The notes under the pieces were generated by a model. The model searched no databases, was not told where the DNA came from, and saw nothing but the letters and a program-made list of their open reading frames with translations. Shown in pieces: positions 35,329 through 44,320 of a stretch of 64,000 nucleotides of DNA. The DNA is taken from the NCBI RefSeq assembly GCF_014207535.1, contig NZ_JACHGK010000001.1, positions 434,001-498,000 on the forward strand, read 5' to 3'. The translations under genes were made by a program, and so were the position numbers. How positions within the stretch are numbered: the first letter of the stretch is position 1; each line of letters starts with the position of its first letter. This DNA is from Bacillus benzoevorans (GTDB taxonomy: Bacteria; Bacillota; Bacilli; Bacillales; Cytobacillaceae).

Positions 35329-37539
35329 ATGAGTAAAATGCGTGTTTATGAATATGCAAAGAAGAAAAACATATCGAGTAAAGAAGTTATAAATAAATTA
35401 AAAGATATGAATATTGAAGTTTCAAACCATATGACAATGATAGAAGAGGATGCGGTTGTAAAATTGGACGGAATATTTAAAAACAAAGAAGATAATAAGG
35501 CTGGCAATCAGAAGACACAAGAAAAGACAAATGAAAAGAAGGCAGTAGCAATCAATACAAAGTCCCCTGTAACACATAACAATAATGGGGATAATGATAT
35601 TGATGTACGTGCTAAAGGTGCTAAACCAGCCCCTAAAAAGCATGTACCAAACCAGTCGAACCAAAAGGGCGGCTTTAATAAAAATAAAGGTAAAAACACT
35701 GGCAATAACCAAAACAGAAATAAAAATAAAGACCATAAAAAACCGCAGCAGCAAGTGCAGCCGGTTAAGAAAAAAGAGAAGGAATTGCCTGCGAAAATCA
35801 CATTTAGTGAATCTTTAACAGTGGCAGAATTGGCAAAAAAATTACATCGTGAGCCATCTGAAATCATCAAGAAGCTATTTTTACTCGGCGTTATGGCTAC
35901 CATTAACCAAGATTTAGATAAAGATGCAATTGAGTTGATCGCCGGCGAATACGGAGTAGAAGTAGAGGAAGAAATAAAGATTGATGCGACAGATCTAGAA
36001 GTATATTTTACTCAGGATGATGAAGCAGAATTAGTCGAAAGACCTTCTGTTGTCACCATTATGGGACACGTTGACCATGGGAAAACAACTTTATTGGATT
36101 CGATCCGCCACACAAAGGTAACGGCTGGTGAAGCTGGCGGGATTACACAGCACATCGGTGCCTATCAGGTTGTTGAAAATGGCAAAAAAATCACTTTCCT
36201 CGATACGCCTGGACACGCCGCTTTTACGACAATGCGTGCTAGAGGTGCAAAGATCACGGATATTACCATTCTTGTCGTTGCAGCTGATGACGGTGTAATG
36301 CCGCAAACAGTTGAAGCAATTAACCATGCGAAGGCTGCAGAAGTGCCAATTATTGTTGCCGTGAATAAAATAGATAAACCAGCAGCAAACCCTGATCGCG
36401 TTATGCAGGAATTAACAGAACACGGATTGGTTCCTGAAGCATGGGGTGGAGATACTATTTTTGTACAGCTTTCTGCTAAAAATGGAGAAGGTATTGATAA
36501 TCTGCTTGAAATGATCCTGCTCGTAGGTGAAGTGGAAGAATATAAAGCGAACCCTAAACGAAAAGCTGTTGGAACCGTTATTGAAGCTCAATTAGATAAA
36601 GGCCGTGGTTCAGTAGCTACATTACTTGTGCAAAATGGAACACTAAGAGTAGGCGATCCGATTGTAGTCGGAGGTACATTTGGACGCGTCCGTGCCATGG
36701 TGAATGACCTCGGCCGCCGTGTAAAGGAAGCCGGTCCATCTACTCCTGTTGAAATCACGGGATTAAATGATGTACCGCACGCAGGAGACCGGTTTGTTGT
36801 CTTTGATGATGAAAAAACAGCCCGTCATGTCGGCGAGGCAAGAGCTTCCCAAGCATTGCAGGCGCAGCGTAGTGCGAATACAAGAGTCAGCCTGGAAAAC
36901 TTGTTTGAGCATATGAAACAAGGTGAAATGAAGGATCTGAATATTATTATTAAGGCTGATGTACAAGGGTCAGCTGAAGCACTTGCTGCATCTCTGAAAA
37001 AAATTGATGTAGAGGGCGTTAATATTAAAATTATTCACTCAGCCGTTGGCGCCATAAATGAGTCAGATATCACTCTTGCAGCAGCCTCTAATGCGATTGT
37101 AATCGGATTTAATGTCCGCCCTGACAATAATGCGAAACGGGCTGCAGAAACTGAAGATGTGGATATCCGTCTACACCGTATTATTTATAAAGCGATTGAT
37201 GAAATTGAAGCGGCGATGAAAGGGATGCTTGATCCTGAATTTGAAGAAAAAATTATTGGTCAGGCTGAAGTTCGCCAAACATTTAAAGTATCAAAAGTTG
37301 GAACGATTGCTGGAAGCTATGTAACGGATGGAAAAATTACCCGTGACAGCGGCGTTCGCCTTATCCGTGATGGTGTCGTCATTTTTGAAGGTGAAATTGA
37401 CGCATTAAAACGTTTTAAAGATGACGCGAAAGAAGTAAGCCAGGGGTATGAGTGCGGGATAACCATTAAAAACTATAATGACGTCAAAGAAGGCGATATT
37501 ATAGAGGCATATATTATGGAAGAAGTGGAACGTACATGA
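35329..37539 (+). CDS. infB: Translation initiation factor IF-2
   Basis: IF2 is the GTPase that places fMet-tRNA on the 30S subunit and promotes subunit joining. The 736-residue protein has an N-terminal IF2_N domain (MRVYEYAKKKNISSKEVI), a long K/N/Q-rich linker (about residues 50-150), a second IF2_N, the G domain with G1 GHVDHGKTT near residue 246, DTPGHAAF and NKIDKP, and C-terminal domains 2-4. AGCGGGGGTGA precedes ATG 35329. It overlaps ylxP by 4 bp. Confidence 0.98.
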   Translation: MSKMRVYEYAKKKNISSKEVINKLKDMNIEVSNHMTMIEEDAVVKLDGIFKNKEDNKAGNQKTQEKTNEKKAVAINTKSPVTHNNNGDNDIDVRAKGAKPAPKKHVPNQSNQKGGFNKNKGKNTGNNQNRNKNKDHKKPQQQVQPVKKKEKELPAKITFSESLTVAELAKKLHREPSEIIKKLFLLGVMATINQDLDKDAIELIAGEYGVEVEEEIKIDATDLEVYFTQDDEAELVERPSVVTIMGHVDHGKTTLLDSIRHTKVTAGEAGGITQHIGAYQVVENGKKITFLDTPGHAAFTTMRARGAKITDITILVVAADDGVMPQTVEAINHAKAAEVPIIVAVNKIDKPAANPDRVMQELTEHGLVPEAWGGDTIFVQLSAKNGEGIDNLLEMILLVGEVEEYKANPKRKAVGTVIEAQLDKGRGSVATLLVQNGTLRVGDPIVVGGTFGRVRAMVNDLGRRVKEAGPSTPVEITGLNDVPHAGDRFVVFDDEKTARHVGEARASQALQAQRSANTRVSLENLFEHMKQGEMKDLNIIIKADVQGSAEALAASLKKIDVEGVNIKIIHSAVGAINESDITLAAASNAIVIGFNVRPDNNAKRAAETEDVDIRLHRIIYKAIDEIEAAMKGMLDPEFEEKIIGQAEVRQTFKVSKVGTIAGSYVTDGKITRDSGVRLIRDGVVIFEGEIDALKRFKDDAKEVSQGYECGITIKNYNDVKEGDIIEAYIMEEVERT

Positions 37540-37817
37540 TCGTTGGCTTAGCAGCCTGTGAATGTATGATTTACGAATCTCAATCCTTAAAGGATAAAAG
37601 GGCCGTGCTGCAGCGGATCATGACACGCTTAAAGCGAAAATTCAATGTATCGGTAGCAGAAGTTGATTTTCAGGATACGTGGCAGAGAACAAAGATCGCT
37701 ATTGTTGTCGTCGCATCGGCACGTGTTCCGGCTGAAAGTGAATTGCAGCATGCCCTAAAATATCTTGATTCGTTCCCGGAAATAGAGCGGACGATCACCG
37801 ATATAGAATATCTTTAA
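37536..37817 (+). CDS. ylxP: YlxP family protein (DUF503)
   Basis: A 93-residue DUF503 protein of unknown precise function. The motif YESQSLKDKRAVLQRIMTRL and a C-terminal ERTITDIEYL are family-typical. The start overlaps the infB stop, and rbfA follows at 25 bp, so it is produced with translation factors; a role in ribosome biogenesis is only an inference. Confidence 0.92.
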   Translation: MIVGLAACECMIYESQSLKDKRAVLQRIMTRLKRKFNVSVAEVDFQDTWQRTKIAIVVVASARVPAESELQHALKYLDSFPEIERTITDIEYL

Positions 37818-37842
37818 TGGCTTTATTGAACGAGGTGAGAAG

Positions 37843-38214
37843 ATGAGTGTTAGAGCAAATCGTGTGGGAGAACAAATGAAAAAGGAACTCGGTGAAATTA
37901 TCGGGCGTAAAATTAAAGACCCGCGTATTGGGTTTGTAACGGTTACCGATGTACAAGTAACCGGAGACCTGCAACAAGCAACTGTGTATATTTCCGTACT
38001 TGGAGATGAGAAACAAAGGGAAAATACGCTGATAGGTCTGGCTAAAGCAAAGGGATTTATTCGCTCTGAAATTGGACAACGCATTCGCTTGCGTAAAACA
38101 CCGGAAATTATATTTGAATTTGATGAATCTGTTGATTACGGAAACAGAATCGAATCACTGCTTCATCAAATTCATAAAGAAGAAAAAGACAACCAGCAGG
38201 ATGATAAAGTGTAA
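37843..38214 (+). CDS. rbfA: Ribosome-binding factor A
   Basis: RbfA aids maturation of the 16S rRNA 5' end in late 30S assembly. The 123-residue protein is a KH-like domain with GEIIGRKIKDPRIGFVTVTD and a region ending in RLRKTPEIIFEFDES. GAGGTGAGAAG precedes ATG 37843. It is the last gene before a strong terminator. Confidence 0.97.
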   Translation: MSVRANRVGEQMKKELGEIIGRKIKDPRIGFVTVTDVQVTGDLQQATVYISVLGDEKQRENTLIGLAKAKGFIRSEIGQRIRLRKTPEIIFEFDESVDYGNRIESLLHQIHKEEKDNQQDDKV

Positions 38215-38234
38215 TCCCATATCAGAATGACATG

Positions 38235-38265
38235 AATGGATAGACGAATGTCTATCCATTTTTTT
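38235..38265 (+). terminator. Terminator of the rimP-infB-rbfA operon
   Basis: AATGGATAGAC (38235-38245) and GTCTATCCATT (38250-38260) form a perfect 11-bp stem with a 4-nt loop followed by a T run. Confidence 0.93.
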
Positions 38266-38315
38266 AAGGAGAGCGTTTAAGCTAATTACAGGTAAATCAT
38301 TTAATTGCTGAACCA

Positions 38316-38344
38316 TTACATAATGAAGAAAAAAACTTGATAAT
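38316..38344 (+). promoter_or_regulatory. Possible promoter of truB-ribF
   Basis: TTACAT (38316-38321), 17-bp spacer, GATAAT (38339-38344). The resulting leader would be short (about 12 nt). The terminator just upstream makes a promoter here necessary. Confidence 0.4.
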
Positions 38345-38363
38345 AAATGAAAGGAAATGTGAA

Positions 38364-39281
38364 ATGGAAGGGATACTGCCACTTTTCAAAGAAAAAGGGA
38401 TGACCTCACATGATTGTGTCTTTAAACTGCGGAAAATATTGAAAACGAAAAAAATTGGTCATACCGGGACATTGGATCCGGATGTTTCCGGTGTACTTCC
38501 TATCTGCATTGGACGTGCCACAAAGGTCGCGGAGTTTATAACAGATGCCGGGAAATCCTATGAAGGAGAGGTAACTCTCGGTTACTCTACCCATACGGAA
38601 GATGCATCTGGTGAAGTGGTTGAAAGAAAAACGATTGAGCGAATCATCCCAAGACAGGAAATTGAACAGGTTCTTAAGGAATTAACCGGATCGATCAGTC
38701 AGACACCGCCCATGTTCTCTGCAGTCAAAGTAAATGGCAAAAGGCTTTATGAATATGCCAGAAAAGGAATTGAAGTCGAACGGCCGACACGGCTTGTCAA
38801 TATCTATTCGATTGAACTGCTGGATGACCGCTTGGATTTTTCCGGTGAAACGATCTCATTCCGCTTCCGGGTAACGTGCGGCAAAGGGACATATATTCGG
38901 ACGCTTGCTGTTATGATGGGAGAGAGGCTTGGATTTCCGGCGCATATGTCTGACTTAATCCGAATTCAATCAGCTGACTATACCTTATCCGATTGTTTGA
39001 CACTGGAAGAAGTTGAAATGAGAATGGAAAATGGCACAATTCAGGAGATTCTAAGACCGATTGAATCAGCATTGGCTTATTTGCCGAAATACGTGATAAA
39101 TGATAAAATAGCGGAGAAAGTCAAAAATGGAGCAGTTTTACCAATTCCGCAATCATTAATAAATGAAGAGAATCCTATCGCGGTGGAAACAACTGATGGA
39201 ATGGTCTTAGCGATATATGTTCATCACTCGGAAAAAGAAGGGATGATGAAACCATTAAAGGTGCTAAGAACCATCGGGTAA
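38364..39281 (+). CDS. truB: tRNA pseudouridine(55) synthase TruB
   Basis: TruB makes pseudouridine 55 in the T-loop of tRNAs. The 305-residue protein has the catalytic Asp in GHTGTLDPDVSGVLP, VKVNGKRLYEYAR, and GKGTYIRTLA. ATG 38364 follows AAGGAAATGTGAA and matches the family start; an upstream in-frame extension to 38337 has no support. ribF follows and is probably cotranscribed. Confidence 0.96.
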   Translation: MEGILPLFKEKGMTSHDCVFKLRKILKTKKIGHTGTLDPDVSGVLPICIGRATKVAEFITDAGKSYEGEVTLGYSTHTEDASGEVVERKTIERIIPRQEIEQVLKELTGSISQTPPMFSAVKVNGKRLYEYARKGIEVERPTRLVNIYSIELLDDRLDFSGETISFRFRVTCGKGTYIRTLAVMMGERLGFPAHMSDLIRIQSADYTLSDCLTLEEVEMRMENGTIQEILRPIESALAYLPKYVINDKIAEKVKNGAVLPIPQSLINEENPIAVETTDGMVLAIYVHHSEKEGMMKPLKVLRTIG

Positions 39282-39315
39282 GTAAAATGCTGTTGAAGAA
39301 AAGGTGAGAAATACT

Positions 39316-40287
39316 GTGGAAGTACTTTACATAGACCATCCGCACCATATGAAACGTGAAGAACTCCCTCCGGTGGCTATGGCCCTTGGCTATTTTGACG
39401 GTGTTCATTTAGGCCATCAGAAAGTGATAAATGGGGCCAAAAAGGCAGCTGAGGAAATGGGAATAAAAAGCGCTGTCATGTCGTTTCATCCACATCCTTC
39501 TGTTGTTCTAGGCAAGACTGATAGAGTTGAGCATATTTCTTCGCTGGAAGACAAGATTCAGATTATCGATAGTCTGGGGATTGACTATTTTTATATTGTT
39601 CGCTTTACAGAGGAGTTTGCTAACCTGCTGCCTCAGGAATTCGTCGATCAATACTTGATTGGTTTAAATGTAAGGCATGTTGCTGCAGGCTTTGATTATT
39701 CTTACGGACGAATGGGAAAGGGCAAGATGGAAACTTTACCATTTCATTCAAGACAGCAATTTTCTTTCTCTGTAATTGAAAAGCTGCAAATAGGCGAGGA
39801 AAAAATTAGTTCTACCTTGATCAGAGAAAATATCCGCAAAGGCAGGATGGAGCTTCTTCCAAAAATGCTTGGCCGAGTATTTAAAACAACGGGCAAGGTG
39901 GTTCATGGTGAGAAAAGGGGAAGAACGATTGGTTTTCCAACCGCTAATATAGAAGCAGCAGATGAAAGTATGCTGCCCCCTACCGGAGTTTATGCGGTAA
40001 AAATGACTGTTGCAAATAAAACTTATCAGGGAGTTTGTAATGTTGGTTATAAACCAACTTTCCATAAAGAGCAAAAAGGCAGACCAACAGTTGAAGTTTT
40101 TCTTTTTGATTTCAAAGGCGATATTTACGGAGAAATTGTGACAGTTGAGTGGTATTTGCGGCTCAGAAGTGAAAAGAGGTTCTCGGGGATTGAAGAACTG
40201 ACCTCACAGATTGAGAAAGATAAGCAAAATGCTATTTCATTTTTTCATAATCCAGAAAAACATATTGATACTTGCATTTTATCGTAA
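39316..40287 (+). CDS. ribF: Bifunctional riboflavin kinase / FAD synthetase
   Basis: RibF converts riboflavin to FMN and then FAD. The 323-residue protein has the N-terminal adenylyltransferase domain (ALGYFDGVHLGHQKV, FDYSYGRMGKG) and the C-terminal kinase domain (GRTIGFPTANIEA, VCNVGYKPTF). GTG 39316 is preferred because AAAAGGTGA lies 8-9 nt upstream; GTG 39304 lies inside that ribosome site. No FMN riboswitch precedes it. Confidence 0.95.
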   Translation: MEVLYIDHPHHMKREELPPVAMALGYFDGVHLGHQKVINGAKKAAEEMGIKSAVMSFHPHPSVVLGKTDRVEHISSLEDKIQIIDSLGIDYFYIVRFTEEFANLLPQEFVDQYLIGLNVRHVAAGFDYSYGRMGKGKMETLPFHSRQQFSFSVIEKLQIGEEKISSTLIRENIRKGRMELLPKMLGRVFKTTGKVVHGEKRGRTIGFPTANIEAADESMLPPTGVYAVKMTVANKTYQGVCNVGYKPTFHKEQKGRPTVEVFLFDFKGDIYGEIVTVEWYLRLRSEKRFSGIEELTSQIEKDKQNAISFFHNPEKHIDTCILS

Positions 40288-40300
40288 AAAGTTGTATTCT
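40272..40300 (+). promoter_or_regulatory. Possible promoter of rpsO
   Basis: TTGCAT (40272-40277), 17-bp spacer, TATTCT (40295-40300). It overlaps the end of ribF. The predicted start near 40307 gives a leader of about 87 nt containing the S15-binding element. Confidence 0.4.
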
Positions 40301-40320
40301 TATTATCGTACAAAAATGAA

Positions 40321-40393
40321 CCTTTGCTTGGCAGAGCGACTCACCGACGCATGCTCAGTAACAGGGGATTTTAATTATTAGGAGGTGAAACGG
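40321..40393 (+). ncRNA. Ribosomal protein S15 leader (autoregulatory mRNA element)
   Basis: The leader segment between ribF and rpsO contains GCGACTCACCGACGC and TGCTCAGTAACAGGGG, a conserved pattern ahead of rpsO in Bacilli, where the mRNA mimics the 16S three-way junction bound by S15. Assigned from pattern and position; structure was not computed. Confidence 0.6.
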
Positions 40394-40663
40394 ATGGCAA
40401 TCACTCAAGAACGTAAAAATGAACTTATCCAAGAGTATCAAACTCATGAAGGTGATACAGGATCACCAGAAGTTCAAATCGCTGTCCTTACTGAAAACAT
40501 TAACAATTTAAATGATCACTTACGTGTTCATAAGAAAGATCATCACTCACGCCGTGGTCTTTTGAAAATGGTAGGGAAACGTCGTAACTTATTAACGTAT
40601 CTACGTAATAAAGACGTTCAACGTTACCGTGTATTAATCAACAGACTTGGTTTACGTCGATAA
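40394..40663 (+). CDS. rpsO: 30S ribosomal protein S15
   Basis: S15 is a primary 16S-binding protein. The 89-residue product has the complete signature (GDTGSPEVQIAVLTENINNL, then HKKDHHSRRGLLKMVGKRR). ATG 40394 follows AGGAGGTGAAACGG; a GTG inside the ribosome site (40385) can be ignored. Expression is probably autoregulated through the leader. Confidence 0.98.
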   Translation: MAITQERKNELIQEYQTHEGDTGSPEVQIAVLTENINNLNDHLRVHKKDHHSRRGLLKMVGKRRNLLTYLRNKDVQRYRVLINRLGLRR

Positions 40664-40670
40664 TCGTAAG

Positions 40671-40695
40671 AAAGCGGGATTTTTCCCGCTTTTTT
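40671..40695 (+). terminator. Terminator of rpsO
   Basis: AAAGCGGGA and TCCCGCTTT form a 9-bp stem (40671-40692), then a T run. The rest of the gap to pnp (40696-40933) shows no ORF; only a short CCTCTA/TAGAG complementarity near the pnp ribosome site was noted. Confidence 0.93.
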
Positions 40696-40933
40696 ATTAG
40701 CATAAAAATATATACATACAAAACAAATCGACCCATTTTTTGAAGTGCTGCCTCATTAATATGCGAACGGGGAAGTTAAGCTTAAAATTCAGAAAATGGT
40801 ACATACTATAAGTAGGAATATAGATGATAATTAGCATATGTATGCTTTTATATAGAATCAGTATGTGCGGATCAATAAAAATGGTTTCGCAGTACCTCTA
40901 AAGTTTTAATAGGTAGAGAGGGGTTTTAAATGA

Positions 40934-43054
40934 ATGGGACAAGATAAACATGAATATTCTGTTGACTGGGCTGGCCGTAAATTAACTGTTGAGGTAGGAC
41001 AATTAGCAAAACAAGCGAACGGTGCTGTTTTAGTTCGATACGGTGATACGGTTGTTTTAAGTACGGCAACAGCTTCAAAGGAACCAAAGAATGTTGATTT
41101 CTTTCCGTTAACGGTAAACTATGAAGAAAAGTTATATGCTGTTGGGAAAATACCAGGCGGATTTATTAAAAGGGAAGGGCGTCCAAGTGAAAAGGCTATT
41201 TTAGCAAGCCGTTTAATTGACCGTCCAATTCGTCCTATGTTTCCAGATGGATTCCGTAATGACGTCCAATGTATCAGCATGGTTATGAGTGTAGAACAGG
41301 ATTGTTCTTCCGAGATGGCGGCCATGTTAGGAACATCGTTAGCATTATCCGTTTCAGATATTCCATTTGGCGGTCCTATTGCTGGTGTTGTTGTTGGCCG
41401 TATTGATGGGCAATTCGTGATCAATCCGACTGTTGCACAAATGGAACATAGTGACATTGATTTAACGGTTGCAGGGAATAAAGATGCCATAAACATGGTT
41501 GAAGCAGGAGCAGAGGAAGTTCCAGAGGAAGTTATGCTTGAAGCGATTATGTTTGGTCACGAGGAAATCAAGAAGCTTATTGCTTTCCAAGAAAAAATTG
41601 CAGCTGAAATTGGTAAGGAAAAAATGGCAGTAACTTTGTATCAGGTTGATTCTGAACTTGAGTCAGAAGTGAAATCAATGTGTCTGGCTGATTTGAACAA
41701 AGCAGTTCAAGTTCAAGAAAAGCATGCACGCGAGGATGCTATCACAGAAGTAAAGAATACCGTTTTAGCTCACTATGAAGCACAAGAAACAGATGAAGAA
41801 ACAATGAAGAATGTAAAAGAGATTTTAAATAAATTAGTGAAAGCGGAAGTACGCCGCTTAATCACAGAGGAAAAGGTACGTCCTGATGGCCGTAATCCTG
41901 ATGAAATTAGACCTTTATCTTCTGAAGTCAGTTTGCTTCCACGTACACATGGTTCAGGCCTATTCACACGTGGACAAACACAAGCTCTGTCTATTTGTAC
42001 GTTAGGCGCGCTTGGAGATGTTCAAATTTTGGATGGTCTCGGAATAGAAGAATCAAAACGTTTTATGCACCATTATAACTTCCCGCATTTTAGTGTTGGG
42101 GAAACAGGACCAATTCGGGGACCGGGTCGTCGTGAAATTGGACATGGAGCCCTTGGGGAACGGGCGCTTTCAGCCGTTGTTCCAGATGAAAAGGATTTCC
42201 CATATACGATTCGTCTTGTTGCTGAAGTATTGGAATCTAATGGTTCTACTTCACAAGCGAGTATTTGTGCAGGTACATTGGCGATGATGGATGCGGGAGT
42301 GCCAATTAAAGCTCCTGTTGCCGGTATTGCCATGGGATTAGTTAAATCCGGTGACTATTATACGATTTTAACTGATATTCAGGGAATGGAAGACCATTTA
42401 GGCGATATGGACTTCAAAGTGGCTGGTACTGCTAAAGGTGTAACGGCTCTGCAAATGGATATTAAAATTGAAGGCTTATCGCGTGAGATTTTAGAAGAAG
42501 CTTTGCAGCAAGCTAAGAAAGGCCGGATGCAAATTTTAGACTCCATGATGGCTACAATAGGTCAGCCGCGTGAGCATCTATCAGTATTTGCTCCAAAAAT
42601 TTTAACGATGACCATTAATCCGGACAAAATCCGCGATGTCATTGGACCGAGTGGAAAACAAATTAATAAAATTATTGATGAAACAGGCGTGAAAATTGAT
42701 ATCGAACAGGATGGAACAGTATTTATTTCATCTGTTGATGAAGAAATGAACCAAAAAGCAAAACATATTATTGAAGATATTGTCCGTGAAGTGGTCGTAG
42801 GCCAGCTTTATCTTGGAAAGGTAAAACGAATTGAAAAATTCGGTGCATTTGTTGAGATCTTCAACGGAAAAGATGGTTTGGTTCATATTTCCGAGCTTGC
42901 CGAAGAGCGTGTTGGCAAAGTGGAAGATGTTGTGAAAATAGGCGATGAAATGCTTGTTAAAGTGATTGAAATTGATAAACAAGGCCGTGTCAATTTATCT
43001 CGTAAAGCTGTTCTAAAAGAGCAGCGTCAGCATCAGGAAAACAGCCAAGAATAA
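40934..43054 (+). CDS. pnp: Polyribonucleotide nucleotidyltransferase (PNPase)
   Basis: PNPase degrades RNA phosphorolytically from the 3' end and partners with RNase Y and RNase J complexes. The 706-residue protein has two RNase PH domains (LIDRPIRPMFPDGFRNDVQ; GRREIGHGALGERAL), a KH domain (DVIGPSGKQINKIIDETG) and a C-terminal S1 domain. GAGAGGGG lies about 10 nt before ATG 40934, a slightly long spacing. An ATG at 40930 opens a frame that stops at once. Confidence 0.98.
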   Translation: MGQDKHEYSVDWAGRKLTVEVGQLAKQANGAVLVRYGDTVVLSTATASKEPKNVDFFPLTVNYEEKLYAVGKIPGGFIKREGRPSEKAILASRLIDRPIRPMFPDGFRNDVQCISMVMSVEQDCSSEMAAMLGTSLALSVSDIPFGGPIAGVVVGRIDGQFVINPTVAQMEHSDIDLTVAGNKDAINMVEAGAEEVPEEVMLEAIMFGHEEIKKLIAFQEKIAAEIGKEKMAVTLYQVDSELESEVKSMCLADLNKAVQVQEKHAREDAITEVKNTVLAHYEAQETDEETMKNVKEILNKLVKAEVRRLITEEKVRPDGRNPDEIRPLSSEVSLLPRTHGSGLFTRGQTQALSICTLGALGDVQILDGLGIEESKRFMHHYNFPHFSVGETGPIRGPGRREIGHGALGERALSAVVPDEKDFPYTIRLVAEVLESNGSTSQASICAGTLAMMDAGVPIKAPVAGIAMGLVKSGDYYTILTDIQGMEDHLGDMDFKVAGTAKGVTALQMDIKIEGLSREILEEALQQAKKGRMQILDSMMATIGQPREHLSVFAPKILTMTINPDKIRDVIGPSGKQINKIIDETGVKIDIEQDGTVFISSVDEEMNQKAKHIIEDIVREVVVGQLYLGKVKRIEKFGAFVEIFNGKDGLVHISELAEERVGKVEDVVKIGDEMLVKVIEIDKQGRVNLSRKAVLKEQRQHQENSQE

Positions 43055-43083
43055 CAGGCAGTTCCACAATATAGTGAAAAGAG

Positions 43084-43116
43084 TAGTCAGCGGGAAGGAA
43101 CCCCCTGACTATTTTT
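43084..43116 (+). terminator. Terminator of pnp
   Basis: TAGTCAGCGGG (43084-43094) pairs with CCCCTGACTA (43102-43111, one bulge), followed by five T. Confidence 0.85.
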
Positions 43117-43175
43117 GTGTTACTTCCACCGTCAAGAGCAGGAGATTACAAGTTTGTGTACCCTTTGTTCGTTCT

Positions 43176-43207
43176 ACATTGTCCGAATCTTTCATAATTT
43201 ATATGAG
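43176..43207 (+). promoter_or_regulatory. Possible ylxY promoter (SigK-like or SigA-like reading)
   Basis: AC (43176-43177), 15-bp gap, CATAATTTA (43193-43201) matches the SigK pattern AC-N15/16-CATAnnnTA. The same sequence can be read as TTGTCC-N17-TATGAG for SigA. YlxY belongs to a spore-former-restricted family, which makes the SigK reading attractive. Confidence 0.4.
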
Positions 43208-43221
43208 AGGAGGCAGGACTC

Positions 43222-44208
43222 ATGAAAAAAATAATATCCCTTTGCGTTATTTTTTTAATTGCTTTTATCATGACAAATAATCGGTTTACCAATGAATTTA
43301 TTACTGAAATGAAAGGAAATACTGTAGAGGTAGCAAAGAAGCATGATTCACTTTACATGGAAATAGAACAACAGGCAGAAACCTATGAGATACCGCCTTC
43401 AGATGCTAAAATTGACCCGGTATGGAAGGCAATACCCGGATACAATGGACAGGCAGTCGATATAGAGGCTTCCTATGAGAAAATGAAGAAAAACGGCAAA
43501 TTTGATGAACGAAAGCTTGAGTTTCGCCAGGTTAAACCGCGAAAGCATTTAGCAGATCTTCCGCCAGCTGCGATTTATAAAGGAAATCCTGATAAACCAA
43601 TGGTTAGTTTGATTATAAATGTTGCATGGGGAAACGAATATTTATCTGATATGCTTGCAACTTTAAAAAGGCATCATATACATGCCACCTTTTTCCTTGA
43701 AGGACGGTGGGTGAAAAAAAATCCCGAATTGGCAAAAATGATCACAGATGCGGGGCATGAAGCAGGAAACCACTCCTACACCCATCCGAATATGCAGAAT
43801 CTGACCTCAGCTCAAATAAGACAGGAAATGGTGAAAACCAATGAAGTGATAGAAGCAACCACAGGAGAGCGCGTCCGGTGGATGGCGCCTCCGAGCGGCA
43901 GTTATAAAAATGAGGTAGTCCAAATTGCCGCTGAAGAGAAGTTGGGTACGATTATGTGGAGTGTGGATACGATCGACTGGCAAAGACCAACTCCGGATGT
44001 ATTAATTGACCGTGTAATGAGTAAGATTCATAATGGAGCCATCATCCTTATGCATCCAACAGAACCCACAGCAAAATCGTTGGAACAGCTTATTGGGCAA
44101 ATTAAAGCAAAAGGGCTGCAAATCGGTACCATTTCTGAATTGGTAAAGGAAGACAGAGTGACGGCAGCGCAAGCAAAAGTATACAATCCAGAAAAACCTC
44201 ATCAATAA
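43222..44208 (+). CDS. ylxY: YlxY, sporulation-associated polysaccharide deacetylase family protein
   Basis: A 328-residue exported protein with an N-terminal hydrophobic signal/anchor (residues about 3-17) and a NodB-type domain (about residues 130-310). The zinc-ligand motif GHEAGNHSYTHPNM and the later MAPPSGSYKNEVV are intact, but the first NodB motif, usually TFDDG with catalytic and metal Asp, reads INVAWG. The same change is, as far as I recall, typical of the YlxY family, which is restricted to endospore formers, so it may bind carbohydrate or have altered activity. AGAGGAGGCAGG precedes ATG 43222. Confidence 0.88.
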   Translation: MKKIISLCVIFLIAFIMTNNRFTNEFITEMKGNTVEVAKKHDSLYMEIEQQAETYEIPPSDAKIDPVWKAIPGYNGQAVDIEASYEKMKKNGKFDERKLEFRQVKPRKHLADLPPAAIYKGNPDKPMVSLIINVAWGNEYLSDMLATLKRHHIHATFFLEGRWVKKNPELAKMITDAGHEAGNHSYTHPNMQNLTSAQIRQEMVKTNEVIEATTGERVRWMAPPSGSYKNEVVQIAAEEKLGTIMWSVDTIDWQRPTPDVLIDRVMSKIHNGAIILMHPTEPTAKSLEQLIGQIKAKGLQIGTISELVKEDRVTAAQAKVYNPEKPHQ

Positions 44209-44237
44209 AAGAACTTTTCTGGTAATAAGTCTTGATT

Positions 44238-44270
44238 TTGGAAAAAATACTAGCAATAGTATATACTATT
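44238..44270 (+). promoter_or_regulatory. Predicted mlpA promoter overlapped by a 16-bp perfect palindrome
   Basis: TTGGAA (44238-44243), 18-bp spacer, TATACT (44262-44267). The sequence AATAGTATATACTATT (44255-44270) is a perfect palindrome covering the -10 element, a position typical for an operator. An adjacent ATACTA-gcaa-TAGTAT (44247-44262) overlaps it. Confidence 0.5.
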
Positions 44271-44320
44271 TTCACATAGCATTTTATTTGTTACTTGGTT
44301 TTAGTATTGGAGGAGTTTAA

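Noticed and set aside
41119..41496. Minus-strand ORFs inside pnp, polC, cheA and other conserved genes
   Set aside because: They are shadows of strongly conserved plus-strand genes, with no ribosome sites or recognisable domains.
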